This document shows positions 1-6,738 of a DNA stretch of 8,687 nt, in pieces. The stretch covers positions 1 to 8,687 of the forward strand of contig JAIOTH010000134.1 in assembly GCA_021106915.1 (NCBI GenBank), in the 5' to 3' direction. Origin of the DNA: a bacterium. GTDB lineage: Bacteria > Patescibacteriota > Patescibacteriia > UBA1558 > S5-K13. The number at the start of each line of letters is the position of its first letter. The first letter of the stretch is position 1. The position numbers were made by a program, and so were the translations under genes. The notes beneath the pieces are model-generated. The model did not search any database. It was given only the letters and a program-made list of their open reading frames with translations, and was not told the origin of the DNA.

Positions 1-37
1 ATAAGTCATTTCTTTTTTATTATTTATTGATTTTGAA

Positions 38-1756
38 TCATTTGTCTTTTTTTCTTTTCTTCACTCTAGTTTCTCGATTTAGCTTGAAATCCTTAATCAA
101 AGTTTTTAATAATTTTTTAACTTTTTTAGAACTAAGAAAAGTAGCCATTAAAGGCAATAATATTATAATCAAAGAAGATATTATTAAATCTATTCGCATA
201 GTTGATCCAAATAATAAAAATAACAATATACCATTATATAAATAATGAGTCACCACCATGGTCATTATGTCGTACTTTATAAAAAAATACGCCCATAAGC
301 CACCAACTATTATTAACTCTATTGCTCGAAAATAAAATGGAAATACTGGATACGTAGAATGAGCGACAGCCCAAATTACAGTAACTATTATTACTGATAT
401 AAGAGTAGATTTAGTATATTTTTTAAAAAAAGATATACCAAACAATCTATACAAAAATTCTTCTGATATTGCTGCCATTAAAATTATCACAAAAACCGAC
501 AAAGCCGGCAAAAATCCTAAAAGTAAATCCATTTCTGCCAAATCTGGAATAGTCCATACATCGAGATATTTTTCACCACCTAATAAAATTAGAGTCTCCA
601 CCCCCAACAAAACAAATGTTATTAAATAAGCTCTAAATACAGTTTTTTTTATCTCTGGCGAAAAAAACTTTTTCTTAATAATCAAGGATAATATTTTTAT
701 TTTTTTGGGAAAAACTTCTCTACCTAAAGCCTCCCCAGTAGTAGTAATAATAAATATACCTAAAACCGAAAATAAAATAACAATTAATTCCAATCCGATG
801 GCTATCCCATAAAAAACACCGAAGCTGATACCAGTGTAATATTCACTTCTTACAAGCGAAATAGAATTTACTGAGTTCAATAATAGAAATACTGCAATTA
901 TGCTTGATAAAATTAAAAACGACTTCCAATTAGTCTGTTTTTTGATAAATTTCCTAATAAGTACTACTAATACAGCAATGAAGAGAAAAGCGCTAGCTAA
1001 AAAAGACAAAACTGCCATAAGGATTCCATTAGAAAATTGTTTTGTTACAGAACGAGAAAATTTTTCAGGAACAAATATATTATAACCATAAGAACTAACA
1101 CTATCCCCTTTAACAACAGCATGAACCTCTAAATATCCTTGTCCAAATTCAGATTCTATTTCCGATCCCTGAACTCTAAATGAAAAATAATGATCAGTTC
1201 TATTTTCTAATTTTTCCGAAGAATAATCTATTTCTTCTAGCCTATTAACATCATGCCTTTCCATAAGAAAAGATAATACTTTTTCTCGAGCCGGATCTTT
1301 ATCTAAAGAAGTTCTTTCTTCATCTTCTGCTAATTTACTAGAAAACCCAATAACTTTTTCATCTCTAGCACTTATTATTACTGCGAATTCTTTTTTTTCT
1401 AGTTGCTGAAAAAATCTCACTCCATAATTTAACAGTCCTAATTTATTATCCCTATAATACTGCTGCACTTCTTCTGCACTTAAACTTCTTTTCAAAAAAG
1501 AAATTCCTGCCGAATCATTAGTAAAAGAAACAGCGTGACTGTATTCATCTGGATCAATAATATTATTAACTTTTAAAAAATCATTAGCTATACTTACAGC
1601 TTCTTTCCCCGTCATTAATGGTTGTAAAAATTCTTCTATCCCAATATTTTTTAATTCATTTCTAGTCTCTGTATATATATTTGATACAAAAATAAACAAA
1701 CCCAAAATCGCCACTCCTAATAAAATCCAAGTAAATTTTTTTTCTTTGTTTTTCAT
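38..1756 (-). CDS. CPBP-family intramembrane metalloprotease with large exported N-terminal domain
   Basis: This 572-residue protein has the three motifs of the CPBP (Abi, PF02517) family of membrane-embedded metalloproteases: EExxxR at residues 432-437 (EEFLYR), a histidine at 466 (WAVAH), and HxxxN at 504-508 (HYLYN). The glutamates and histidines are the expected metal ligands, so it should be active. A signal-anchor helix spans about 9-27. An exported region of about 210 residues follows, then roughly nine membrane segments from 244 to 541 and a very basic tail. The exported region looks like two PepSY-like halves, one with an RFFQ...KEF pattern and one with NRTDHYFSF. I know this layout from long CPBP proteins in bacteria. 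Substrate and role are unknown; known relatives process prenylated proteins, bacteriocins or regulators. The ATG at 1756 immediately precedes the signal anchor; there is no clear Shine-Dalgarno site. The gene stands alone, 101 bp after its upstream neighbour. Confidence 0.88.
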   Translation of the reverse strand: MKNKEKKFTWILLGVAILGLFIFVSNIYTETRNELKNIGIEEFLQPLMTGKEAVSIANDFLKVNNIIDPDEYSHAVSFTNDSAGISFLKRSLSAEEVQQYYRDNKLGLLNYGVRFFQQLEKKEFAVIISARDEKVIGFSSKLAEDEERTSLDKDPAREKVLSFLMERHDVNRLEEIDYSSEKLENRTDHYFSFRVQGSEIESEFGQGYLEVHAVVKGDSVSSYGYNIFVPEKFSRSVTKQFSNGILMAVLSFLASAFLFIAVLVVLIRKFIKKQTNWKSFLILSSIIAVFLLLNSVNSISLVRSEYYTGISFGVFYGIAIGLELIVILFSVLGIFIITTTGEALGREVFPKKIKILSLIIKKKFFSPEIKKTVFRAYLITFVLLGVETLILLGGEKYLDVWTIPDLAEMDLLLGFLPALSVFVIILMAAISEEFLYRLFGISFFKKYTKSTLISVIIVTVIWAVAHSTYPVFPFYFRAIELIIVGGLWAYFFIKYDIMTMVVTHYLYNGILLFLLFGSTMRIDLIISSLIIILLPLMATFLSSKKVKKLLKTLIKDFKLNRETRVKKRKKDK

Positions 1757-1787
1757 CCTATTAAATATTTATTAATTTTTTTGTTTC

Positions 1788-1806
1788 AGATTAAAAAATT
1801 TAATCT
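1788..1806 (-). promoter_or_regulatory. Perfect inverted repeat in the leader of the CPBP gene
   Basis: Two 8-bp arms, AGATTAAA and TTTAATCT, flank a 3-base loop about 30 bases before the start codon of the CPBP protease gene. No run of T follows on the minus strand, so it does not look like a terminator of the gene upstream. It could be an operator or a leader hairpin. In DNA this AT-rich, a chance palindrome is also possible. Confidence 0.3.
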
Positions 1807-1857
1807 AATTATCCAATTAAGTCTTTTTTATAGTTTGATTTAACAGGATAAATAATT

Positions 1858-2283
1858 TTATAATTTTTCTTTATACATAGCACCAATAATCAATCCTTTG
1901 ATTAAACCAAAAACTAATACTTGAATTATCCAATAAACAATAACCTCATTAGCAATAATCATATAAAAAGGCATAGTAATCATTCCCGAGAAAGCTCCCA
2001 CCATCCATATCAAAATTCCATAATTTATTCCTTTTATTACTCCCTTTCCAGGAATACCTTTATAAAAAATGGCATAAACCAAAACAAATAGAAAAGCCGT
2101 AACAAGTCCTATCAAACTTGTAGCAATCATACTATTAGTGCTCATAATCTGAGCATCAGAAACCCAAATATTTGGGTGGAGCTCATAAACCCAATTAAAA
2201 AGCCAACCACAAGTTAACCAGCCAAATATTAAACTCACAATCCAAATTACAATACTAGAAAAAATAATCTTTTTAATATTCAT
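1858..2283 (-). CDS. Small four-helix membrane protein, unknown function
   Basis: This 141-residue hydrophobic protein has four predicted membrane segments, at about residues 5-32, 52-74, 84-110 and 114-136. They are joined by short loops, one carrying a GIPGKGVIKG stretch. Features that may be conserved are the FGWLTCGWLFNWVYEL stretch at the end of the first helix and the MPFYM pattern in the third. I do not recognise an established family; the size and layout resemble small DUF-type integral membrane proteins. The ATG at 2283 is the first possible start that keeps the whole first helix. A weak purine-rich AAAGGA lies about nine bases ahead of it. It sits 85 bp after the beta-helix gene and 101 bp before the protease gene, so it may be transcribed with either or alone. 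No catalytic residue pattern is evident. Confidence 0.75.
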   Translation of the reverse strand: MNIKKIIFSSIVIWIVSLIFGWLTCGWLFNWVYELHPNIWVSDAQIMSTNSMIATSLIGLVTAFLFVLVYAIFYKGIPGKGVIKGINYGILIWMVGAFSGMITMPFYMIIANEVIVYWIIQVLVFGLIKGLIIGAMYKEKL

Positions 2284-2302
2284 TTTCTTTTTCCTTTCTA
2301 TA

Positions 2303-2318
2303 CCTTGTTAATGCAAGG
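2303..2318 (-). promoter_or_regulatory. Short hairpin in the leader of the four-helix gene
   Basis: CCTTG and CAAGG arms of five base pairs enclose a 6-base loop, 20 bases before the start codon at 2283. It is richer in G and C than its surroundings. It lies between a TATA-like element and the weak ribosome-binding purines, so it would fall near the 5' end of the message. The role is unproven. Confidence 0.2.
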
Positions 2319-2336
2319 ATATTTTATTTTTATTTA

Positions 2337-2344
2337 TTATATAA
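2337..2344 (-). promoter_or_regulatory. TATA-like element ahead of the four-helix gene
   Basis: TTATATAA lies in the 85-bp gap after the beta-helix gene, with a TATAAT overlapping at 2336-2341. It could be an archaeal box A or a bacterial -10 element. There is no good -35 hexamer at 17 bp. Its position between genes makes a separate transcript possible, but AT-rich gaps produce such matches easily. Confidence 0.2.
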
Positions 2345-2368
2345 CAAAAAATTCTAAAAAAATATTAT

Positions 2369-3784
2369 TTATCTCTTTTTTATTCTATATCTAATAATAA
2401 AAAAAATCAAAATAATAACAAATAATGCAATAATTGTTGCCTCCCACGATTCTCTCAACTCATCTAAAATACTATCATTATCTTCTGAATCTAAAAATTT
2501 TTCATTTTTATTAAAAAATTTACTAAATGGCTTTTTTACAACAAACTCATCAAAATTTTCCATCAAAGGTTCAAAGACAAAAAGATCTCTTGGCATTCCT
2601 TGGTTTCCTTTTGCTTCTTCTTTCTTAACGCATTCTTTATCAACCAATCCTTCTTCGATTTCGCACGCGAACCAACCTTTTTCCTTAAATATTTTTTCAT
2701 TCTCTGCTTTTTTTATTTTAGACTTTAATGTTTCTTTTAATTTTCCACTTATTTGATATACTTTATTATTTTCAAAATTATTTCCTGAAGAAGAATAAGG
2801 AATAATTCCTGACCATGCAAATTTAATATCATTTGTCCCTGGAGCATCACCTGGAGGTACAGCAAACTTCTGATTTTCAATAGAATACCATATATTATCA
2901 TGAATATAATTATTCTTGGCTGTCCCGATCCCAATCGGAGCTCCACCCCAAGAAACCAACTTATTATCGTAAAATTCAGAATCTATTATATCAAAATCAA
3001 GCACTATAGGTCCATAATGATCTCTTATCGTGTTATTGAAGCATTTCATATTTTTTATCCTGCCCAGCCAAATTCCTAATTCCAGATTATCAAGAAGCAT
3101 ATTATTATAAACTCTGACATTTTTTGATACCATTTTCCAATCCCTTTTTCCAGGATTTTCAAGAGAACTATCAATAGTTCCAGATATTCCAATTCCGTCG
3201 CTTGATGATCTAATAACAGTATTATCATGAATATTTATGTTATTTGAAGCTGCAACCCAAATGCCAATTATTCTATTTCCCGGCACCCAGAACCAATCAG
3301 GCCTCCCATTATCCAATAAATAATTAAAGGCAATTTCTGAATTTTCGCAATATTCACATTTCAAAGAACCTACAACCTGTGTTTCTCTAATATCATTGTG
3401 CAATATTTTGACTCTCTCAAGTTTGTATGCAAATATTCCAATCTTGTTTTTTAATAAAATGTTATTCTCTATTAGAATATCTTTTGAATTTTTCACTACA
3501 ATCGCTCTTCCTTCTGTCCAGGAGAGAGGTTCATTTGGATCTTTTGAAAATGTACAATCATGCAGATAATTATTTCTTATAATAACATGTTCTGAATTCT
3601 TTACTTCAATACAATTTGCAATATCAGAACTTATTTCATATCCCTCAATAATATAAGGATTTTCTTTTGTGGCATGTATATTTTCTATTAAAATTGGTTC
3701 TTGTTTCTCATAAGCAAAAGCTCCTATTGGAAAAATTATAAAAAACAATGCTATAAATAAATATCTTTTCTTAAAAATGTTCAT
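2369..3784 (-). CDS. Exported NosD-like parallel beta-helix protein with C-terminal membrane anchor
   Basis: This 471-residue protein starts with a signal peptide (about residues 7-24, ending near AFA) and ends with one membrane helix at 448-465 and a basic tail. The long middle part is therefore displayed outside the cell. Residues 45-345 hold repeated strand-turn units with N-rich ladders such as IIRNNYLHDC, ILIENNILLKN and INIHDNTVIRS. These are typical of NosD/PbH1 right-handed parallel beta-helices, which bind or cleave polysaccharides or act as surface scaffolds. Cysteines at 58, 77, 143, 146, 248, 374 and 385 may form disulfides or a metal site. The region 345-445 is charged and probably a stalk. 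No catalytic residues are assigned. The lipoprotein gene ends 14 bp upstream, so the two are probably co-transcribed. No Shine-Dalgarno site precedes the ATG. A copper-loading role like that of true NosD is unsupported, since no nos genes are present. Confidence 0.85.
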   Translation of the reverse strand: MNIFKKRYLFIALFFIIFPIGAFAYEKQEPILIENIHATKENPYIIEGYEISSDIANCIEVKNSEHVIIRNNYLHDCTFSKDPNEPLSWTEGRAIVVKNSKDILIENNILLKNKIGIFAYKLERVKILHNDIRETQVVGSLKCEYCENSEIAFNYLLDNGRPDWFWVPGNRIIGIWVAASNNINIHDNTVIRSSSDGIGISGTIDSSLENPGKRDWKMVSKNVRVYNNMLLDNLELGIWLGRIKNMKCFNNTIRDHYGPIVLDFDIIDSEFYDNKLVSWGGAPIGIGTAKNNYIHDNIWYSIENQKFAVPPGDAPGTNDIKFAWSGIIPYSSSGNNFENNKVYQISGKLKETLKSKIKKAENEKIFKEKGWFACEIEEGLVDKECVKKEEAKGNQGMPRDLFVFEPLMENFDEFVVKKPFSKFFNKNEKFLDSEDNDSILDELRESWEATIIALFVIILIFFIIRYRIKKR

Positions 3785-3798
3785 AATAAAAATATTAT

Positions 3799-4113
3799 TT
3801 ATTTCCTATCAGCCACACATTTATTATTTTTACAATATACTTTACCAAATTTTGGACAGTCTTGTTTCATCATTCTGAGATTATTTTCAAATTCTTCAAT
3901 TGCTTTAGAAGCATTTTTATTAAAATAACCAAAATAGCAACCATTGCTAGGATTAGACACTGCCACACAATCATCGTCAGTTTGGCAATAGCTAAAATTT
4001 GAAGATAAATCGACATCTGCGTCTTTATTATTGTTTGTCGTAGTATCTTGTATAGAACATCCAGATATAATGATGCTTACAATAACTAGCATAGATGCTA
4101 TAATTTTGTACAT
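3799..4113 (-). CDS. Small lipoprotein with six-cysteine domain
   Basis: This 104-residue protein begins with a hydrophobic leader ending in a lipobox, ISGC, with C19 as the expected lipid-modified residue. A low-complexity Thr/Asn/Asp linker (about 23-40) follows, then a compact domain of about 60 residues with six cysteines at 43, 49, 59, 86, 94 and 99. The spacing (YCQTDDDC, NGC, DCPKFGKVYC, NNKC) resembles the eight-cysteine-cluster type of small exported domain seen in uncultivated archaea and some bacteria. Three disulfides are likely. No enzymatic residues are apparent, so binding or structural roles are most plausible. It is the first gene of a probable two-gene unit with the beta-helix protein, 14 bp downstream. 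There is no Shine-Dalgarno site. Start choice is fixed by the leader peptide. Confidence 0.8.
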   Translation of the reverse strand: MYKIIASMLVIVSIIISGCSIQDTTTNNNKDADVDLSSNFSYCQTDDDCVAVSNPSNGCYFGYFNKNASKAIEEFENNLRMMKQDCPKFGKVYCKNNKCVADRK

Positions 4114-4403
4114 AATTTTATGTTAATAATAATTTAATTTTTTCAATACTATCTTCTTTTAAATATCATTTCACTGTACTATTATTTATATTTTTTATCT
4201 ACAAATAATTATGTGAGTAACTTTCTGTCATATTTTTTATTTACCTATTAATTATAACAATAAAGAAGCTTAATTCAATCAAAAAAATATTTTGAATAAT
4301 AGCAAAATACTTAATTTTTCCTAAATCTAAACAAAAATCAATCTTTAAAAACTACCAAAGTGAAGTATGGGCGTAGCATGAGTATGACACAGATAACTTT
4401 TTA
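4114..4403. other. Intergenic region without a recognisable gene
   Basis: These 290 bp separate the His/Asp-rich membrane protein gene from the lipoprotein gene. I see no convincing reading frame, tRNA or CRISPR. The content is a promoter-like site at 4251-4278, an AT-rich inverted repeat (ATTCAA/TTGAAT at 4273-4297) overlapping it, and a less AT-rich island at about 4359-4393. The long gap suggests that the lipoprotein/beta-helix unit has its own promoter. Confidence 0.5.
4251..4278 (-). promoter_or_regulatory. Candidate promoter for the lipoprotein/beta-helix unit
   Basis: On the minus strand TTGAAT is followed after 16 bp by TATAAT, preceded by TG and one base. That is a complete extended -10 of the bacterial sigma-70 type with a four-of-six -35 element. 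It would give a leader of about 130 bases before the lipoprotein ATG at 4113. If the organism is archaeal, this match would be meaningless and a TATA element nearer the gene would be expected. Confidence 0.3.
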
Positions 4404-4688
4404 TTACTTAATACTCCAAAATTTCCATTCGTGAGGTTCATCGACACCCCATATCCTCATATGTAAAAAATCATCAAAGTCACTTATAAAATGTCCTATT
4501 CCAAAAGATACAGACAATATCCCTACCCAGTTATTAACATAAACAACTCCGACAATAACCAAAACTAGACCATATATCCAATGATGAGGAGCATTTAAAT
4601 GACCGCCATATTTATCTCCCAGTCTTCCTATCGCAAAACCGATGAGTGCACCAATTAGGCCACCAACGATAATAATTAATATATTCAT
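4404..4688 (-). CDS. Small His/Asp-rich membrane protein, unknown function
   Basis: This 94-residue protein has a glycine-rich N-terminal membrane helix (about 2-21), a second helix (about 37-52) and a third hydrophobic stretch around 54-69. Polar residues that could bind metal cluster at the membrane surface: H30, H35, H36, then GIGHFISDFDDFLH (H66, D70, D72, D73, H76) and DEPHEW (D83, E84, H86). Small membrane proteins with an N-terminal HHW and a C-terminal SDxxDF...GVDEPHEW pattern appear familiar from uncultivated lineages and phages, but I know of no function. The pattern is loosely like membrane-bound metal-dependent hydrolases, without a defining motif. No Shine-Dalgarno site precedes the ATG. 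The gene lies 89 bp downstream of the 26-cysteine protein gene; a 5-bp inverted repeat (CGTTC/GAACG, 4719-4736) lies in that gap. Confidence 0.75.
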   Translation of the reverse strand: MNILIIIVGGLIGALIGFAIGRLGDKYGGHLNAPHHWIYGLVLVIVGVVYVNNWVGILSVSFGIGHFISDFDDFLHMRIWGVDEPHEWKFWSIK

Positions 4689-4777
4689 AATAACAAATTA
4701 ATATTAAATTTTTAAGAGCGTTCTATCAAATGAACGAAACAATACATTAAAAATATAAATTAGGGAAAAATTTCTTA

Positions 4778-6010
4778 TTATTCTACAACACATTTATATT
4801 CTTCACACTTATACCCCTCTACACATTTTTTAAATGAATCATCACACTCAATACATCTATATCTAATCTCTGATGGCCAACTACTCCAACCACCTTGGCA
4901 AACCATATGTCCTTTTTCACATATTTCACAGGAATATTCTTGGCAAGGATCATCTGAAACATACCCCTTGAAACCTTCACATGAAGGATTATTAATAAGA
5001 ACGTTATTATTTAAACAAGAATGGTCAAAGCACTGAAAACCTTCCTTGCAATCTCTACCAGATAGACATTCAAAGCATACTTCTTCAGCTCCACTGAGCA
5101 CTTTCTTAGCAATACCTGAAACGCAATTTTCGCAAGGAGGACAGGCAACATCTAGATCAGAACATATTGGATAAACAATTTTTTCTCCATTTTCATATGT
5201 ATAACTTTCTCCTTTATATTTTGTTCCAGGGGGACATCTATTATCTTGGGTAAGATTTTCATATCCTGAAATAACACACTGACCATTACTCATTGCTTCT
5301 TGAAGAGGATTTTCAACTTCTTTACCATCTATATTATAAGTCGCTTCCACATCACCACTTTCTAAATCTGCTTTTATACTTATTCCAACAGATTCTGAAG
5401 CAATAAAATCCCTATGATACTGCGCTACTGCTTTTCTTAAACTCTCAGTATATTCACAATCCATTCTACCATTATTCGGCATTTCTTCAGTATATTTGCA
5501 TTTATCATTTACTAATCCAATAATTTTTTTCTCCATCATTTCTCCAGTAAATAGATGTTCAAATTCGCATGAGAATACTTCACAAGAATCAAGCTTATCT
5601 GGAAAAGCATCACAAGCAATTAATTCACTTCCAAGAGGTTCAATATTTTGAATTTCTTCAACTAATTGTTCTGAATCTTTTTCAGTTTCCTTATCTGTTA
5701 ATAAATCGCCAGAATTAATTTCAGTATCGGAATTAACGTTATTATTTTGAAAAGTAAAAAAGAATATTCCCCCACCAATTAGACCTATTACAACCACTCC
5801 AATAATTAAAATTAATAAAAAATTGAATAGCTTTTTCATAAGCTTAGAAAGTAAATTCACTTGTTGACTTGTTTGAGATGCAATTTTTATTGCTTCGTTA
5901 ACTTCATTAGGATTATAACCTTGCTGAATTAAAAAATTATATAATTGCTGTGGAGCATATCCCTGGACTTCTTCACTTTTAATCAATTCAATAAGTTCTT
6001 GATTAACCAT
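4778..6010 (-). CDS. Single-pass membrane protein with 26-cysteine exported region
   Basis: This 410-residue protein has three parts. Residues 1-47 are helical and UBA-like, with a QGYAPQQLYNFLIQQGY pattern often placed before a membrane segment in DPANN archaea and Patescibacteria. A membrane helix spans about 61-86. An acidic linker (to about 128) leads to an exported region in which all 26 cysteines (133-407) lie. Two similar modules occur at 312-332 (C-x2-C-x5-C-x5-C-x4-C) and 386-407 (C-x2-C-x6-C-x5-C-x4-C), each with EGF/EGY before the fourth cysteine. Residues 133-200 contain C-x4-C, an FTGE stretch and MPNNGRMDC, a pattern I have seen in other cell-surface proteins of uncultivated lineages. 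The even cysteine number fits disulfide knots. The ATG at 6010 has no Shine-Dalgarno site. The role is probably adhesion or binding at the surface; no enzyme motif is visible. Confidence 0.82.
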   Translation of the reverse strand: MVNQELIELIKSEEVQGYAPQQLYNFLIQQGYNPNEVNEAIKIASQTSQQVNLLSKLMKKLFNFLLILIIGVVVIGLIGGGIFFFTFQNNNVNSDTEINSGDLLTDKETEKDSEQLVEEIQNIEPLGSELIACDAFPDKLDSCEVFSCEFEHLFTGEMMEKKIIGLVNDKCKYTEEMPNNGRMDCEYTESLRKAVAQYHRDFIASESVGISIKADLESGDVEATYNIDGKEVENPLQEAMSNGQCVISGYENLTQDNRCPPGTKYKGESYTYENGEKIVYPICSDLDVACPPCENCVSGIAKKVLSGAEEVCFECLSGRDCKEGFQCFDHSCLNNNVLINNPSCEGFKGYVSDDPCQEYSCEICEKGHMVCQGGWSSWPSEIRYRCIECDDSFKKCVEGYKCEEYKCVVE

Positions 6011-6038
6011 ATATTTTAGTTTTATTAAATAAACTTTA

Positions 6039-6125
6039 TTAATTTTTTATTTTTTTAATTATCAAAGTAATTACCATTGAAAACAATAATGGAGGAATAA
6101 TTAATATTAATAAAACTATTACCTT
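6039..6125 (-). pseudogene. Possible membrane-helix remnant
   Basis: A 28-codon frame with no start codon at its beginning encodes a hydrophobic stretch containing LILIIPPLLFSMVITLI and ends in IKKIKN before a stop. It looks like the last helix and basic tail of a membrane protein. It overlaps the end of the DUF3781 remnant in another frame and is bounded upstream by a stop. In AT-rich DNA, chance frames are often rich in I, L and K, so this could be noise. Confidence 0.2.
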
Positions 6126-6178
6126 TTATCCCTTAACTTATCGACAGTTATAATTCTAAAAGTATTTGAATTTATTGT
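6119..6178 (-). pseudogene. Orphan 3' end of a DUF3781-like gene
   Basis: The minus strand encodes TINSNTFRIITVDKLRDKR and a stop. The first 13 residues are identical to the C-terminal part of the intact DUF3781 protein at 7033-7293, after which the tails differ (KLRDKR here, RIER there). The nucleotide match, 39 of 41 bases at 6139-6179 against 7047-7087, ends abruptly at 6179, where the coding sequence of the next membrane protein begins. A stop codon (6179-6181) closes the frame on the upstream side. Only the gene's last 19 codons are therefore present and they cannot be expressed as a DUF3781 protein. This is either the displaced end of the neighbouring gene or the trace of a second, lost copy. 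Confidence 0.75.
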
Positions 6179-6179
6179 T
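6139..6179. repeat. Direct repeat, copy 1
   Basis: This 41-bp segment matches 7047-7087 in the same orientation with two mismatches (6143 and 6176), including 32 identical bases at 6144-6175. The repeat start-to-start spacing is 908 bp. The segment contains the stop codon of the membrane protein gene (6172-6174) in one frame and the DUF3781 C-terminal codons in another. Confidence 0.95.
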
Positions 6180-6738
6180 TAAATATTTTTATTATTCTTG
6201 GTTGAAGTACCCATATTCCAATTGGAAAAAACCAAAACATAAACAATACATCAAAATAATCTCCAAACTTTGCAATTTGCTGTTTTTCTACAGACACCAA
6301 AGTTTTAGAGATAAAATATAGCCCATAAAATATTCCGAACATTGCATATAAGTGAAATAAAAACAATAATCCAAAATTCACAATTCCACCAAATCCAAAA
6401 TTAACCATAAAAACTATGCTATAAATTATAGTGTAGATTAAATTAAATTTAAAAAATTTTACATTTAGATTATTTCCTTGAGGTAATTTATAATATAAAC
6501 CAGTTCCAAGTGTGTAAAACCAGCTAATAAATAAAGCCATAAATATTAACATAATCAAAGGCATTATCATAAATATTAATTTTGGATCTCTGGTCGACAT
6601 AACTATGCTCATTAATACGAATTGGCCGATAAAAGGCACTATCACTAATAGTAAAAAAAGTTTTCCAGCGCTACTTAGTAAATAAAACTTTTTAAATCCT
6701 TGGAATGAATTTAGACTATTGTTTCTTTGATTTTCCAT
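6172..6738 (-). CDS. Multi-pass membrane protein, Bacteroidetes-like, unknown function
   Basis: This 188-residue protein has a short polar N-terminus, then an FYLLSSAGKLFLLLVIVPFI helix and about four further membrane segments (near residues 55-80, 103-125, 127-150 and 172-183). The segment WFYTLGTGLYYKLP after the second helix and the end, FWFFPIGIWVLQPRIIKIF, resemble an uncharacterised membrane protein I associate with Bacteroidetes. The function is unknown. The start is taken as the ATG at 6738: the frame extends upstream to a TTG at 6768, but those ten residues add nothing and ATG is used by every other gene with a visible start. The last codon and the stop lie inside the repeat copied from the DUF3781 gene, so the 3' end is a junction. 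The gene lies between two direct repeats, which, with its Bacteroidetes-like character, suggests it arrived from elsewhere. Confidence 0.75.
   Translation of the reverse strand: MENQRNNSLNSFQGFKKFYLLSSAGKLFLLLVIVPFIGQFVLMSIVMSTRDPKLIFMIMPLIMLIFMALFISWFYTLGTGLYYKLPQGNNLNVKFFKFNLIYTIIYSIVFMVNFGFGGIVNFGLLFLFHLYAMFGIFYGLYFISKTLVSVEKQQIAKFGDYFDVLFMFWFFPIGIWVLQPRIIKIFKQ

Noticed and set aside
27..245. Plus-strand frame of 72 codons
   Set aside because: It lies opposite the 3' end of the protease gene, whose motifs prove the minus strand is coding. It has no ribosome-binding site or family.
900..1085. Plus-strand frame of 61 codons
   Set aside because: It is fully inside the protease gene on the other strand and has no recognisable domain.
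2749..2946. Minus-strand frame of 65 codons
   Set aside because: It is a shifted frame inside the beta-helix gene, whose regular repeats confirm the other frame.
6100..6111. 12-bp palindrome ATTAATATTAAT
   Set aside because: It is made only of A and T in a very AT-rich gap, so it is expected by chance.
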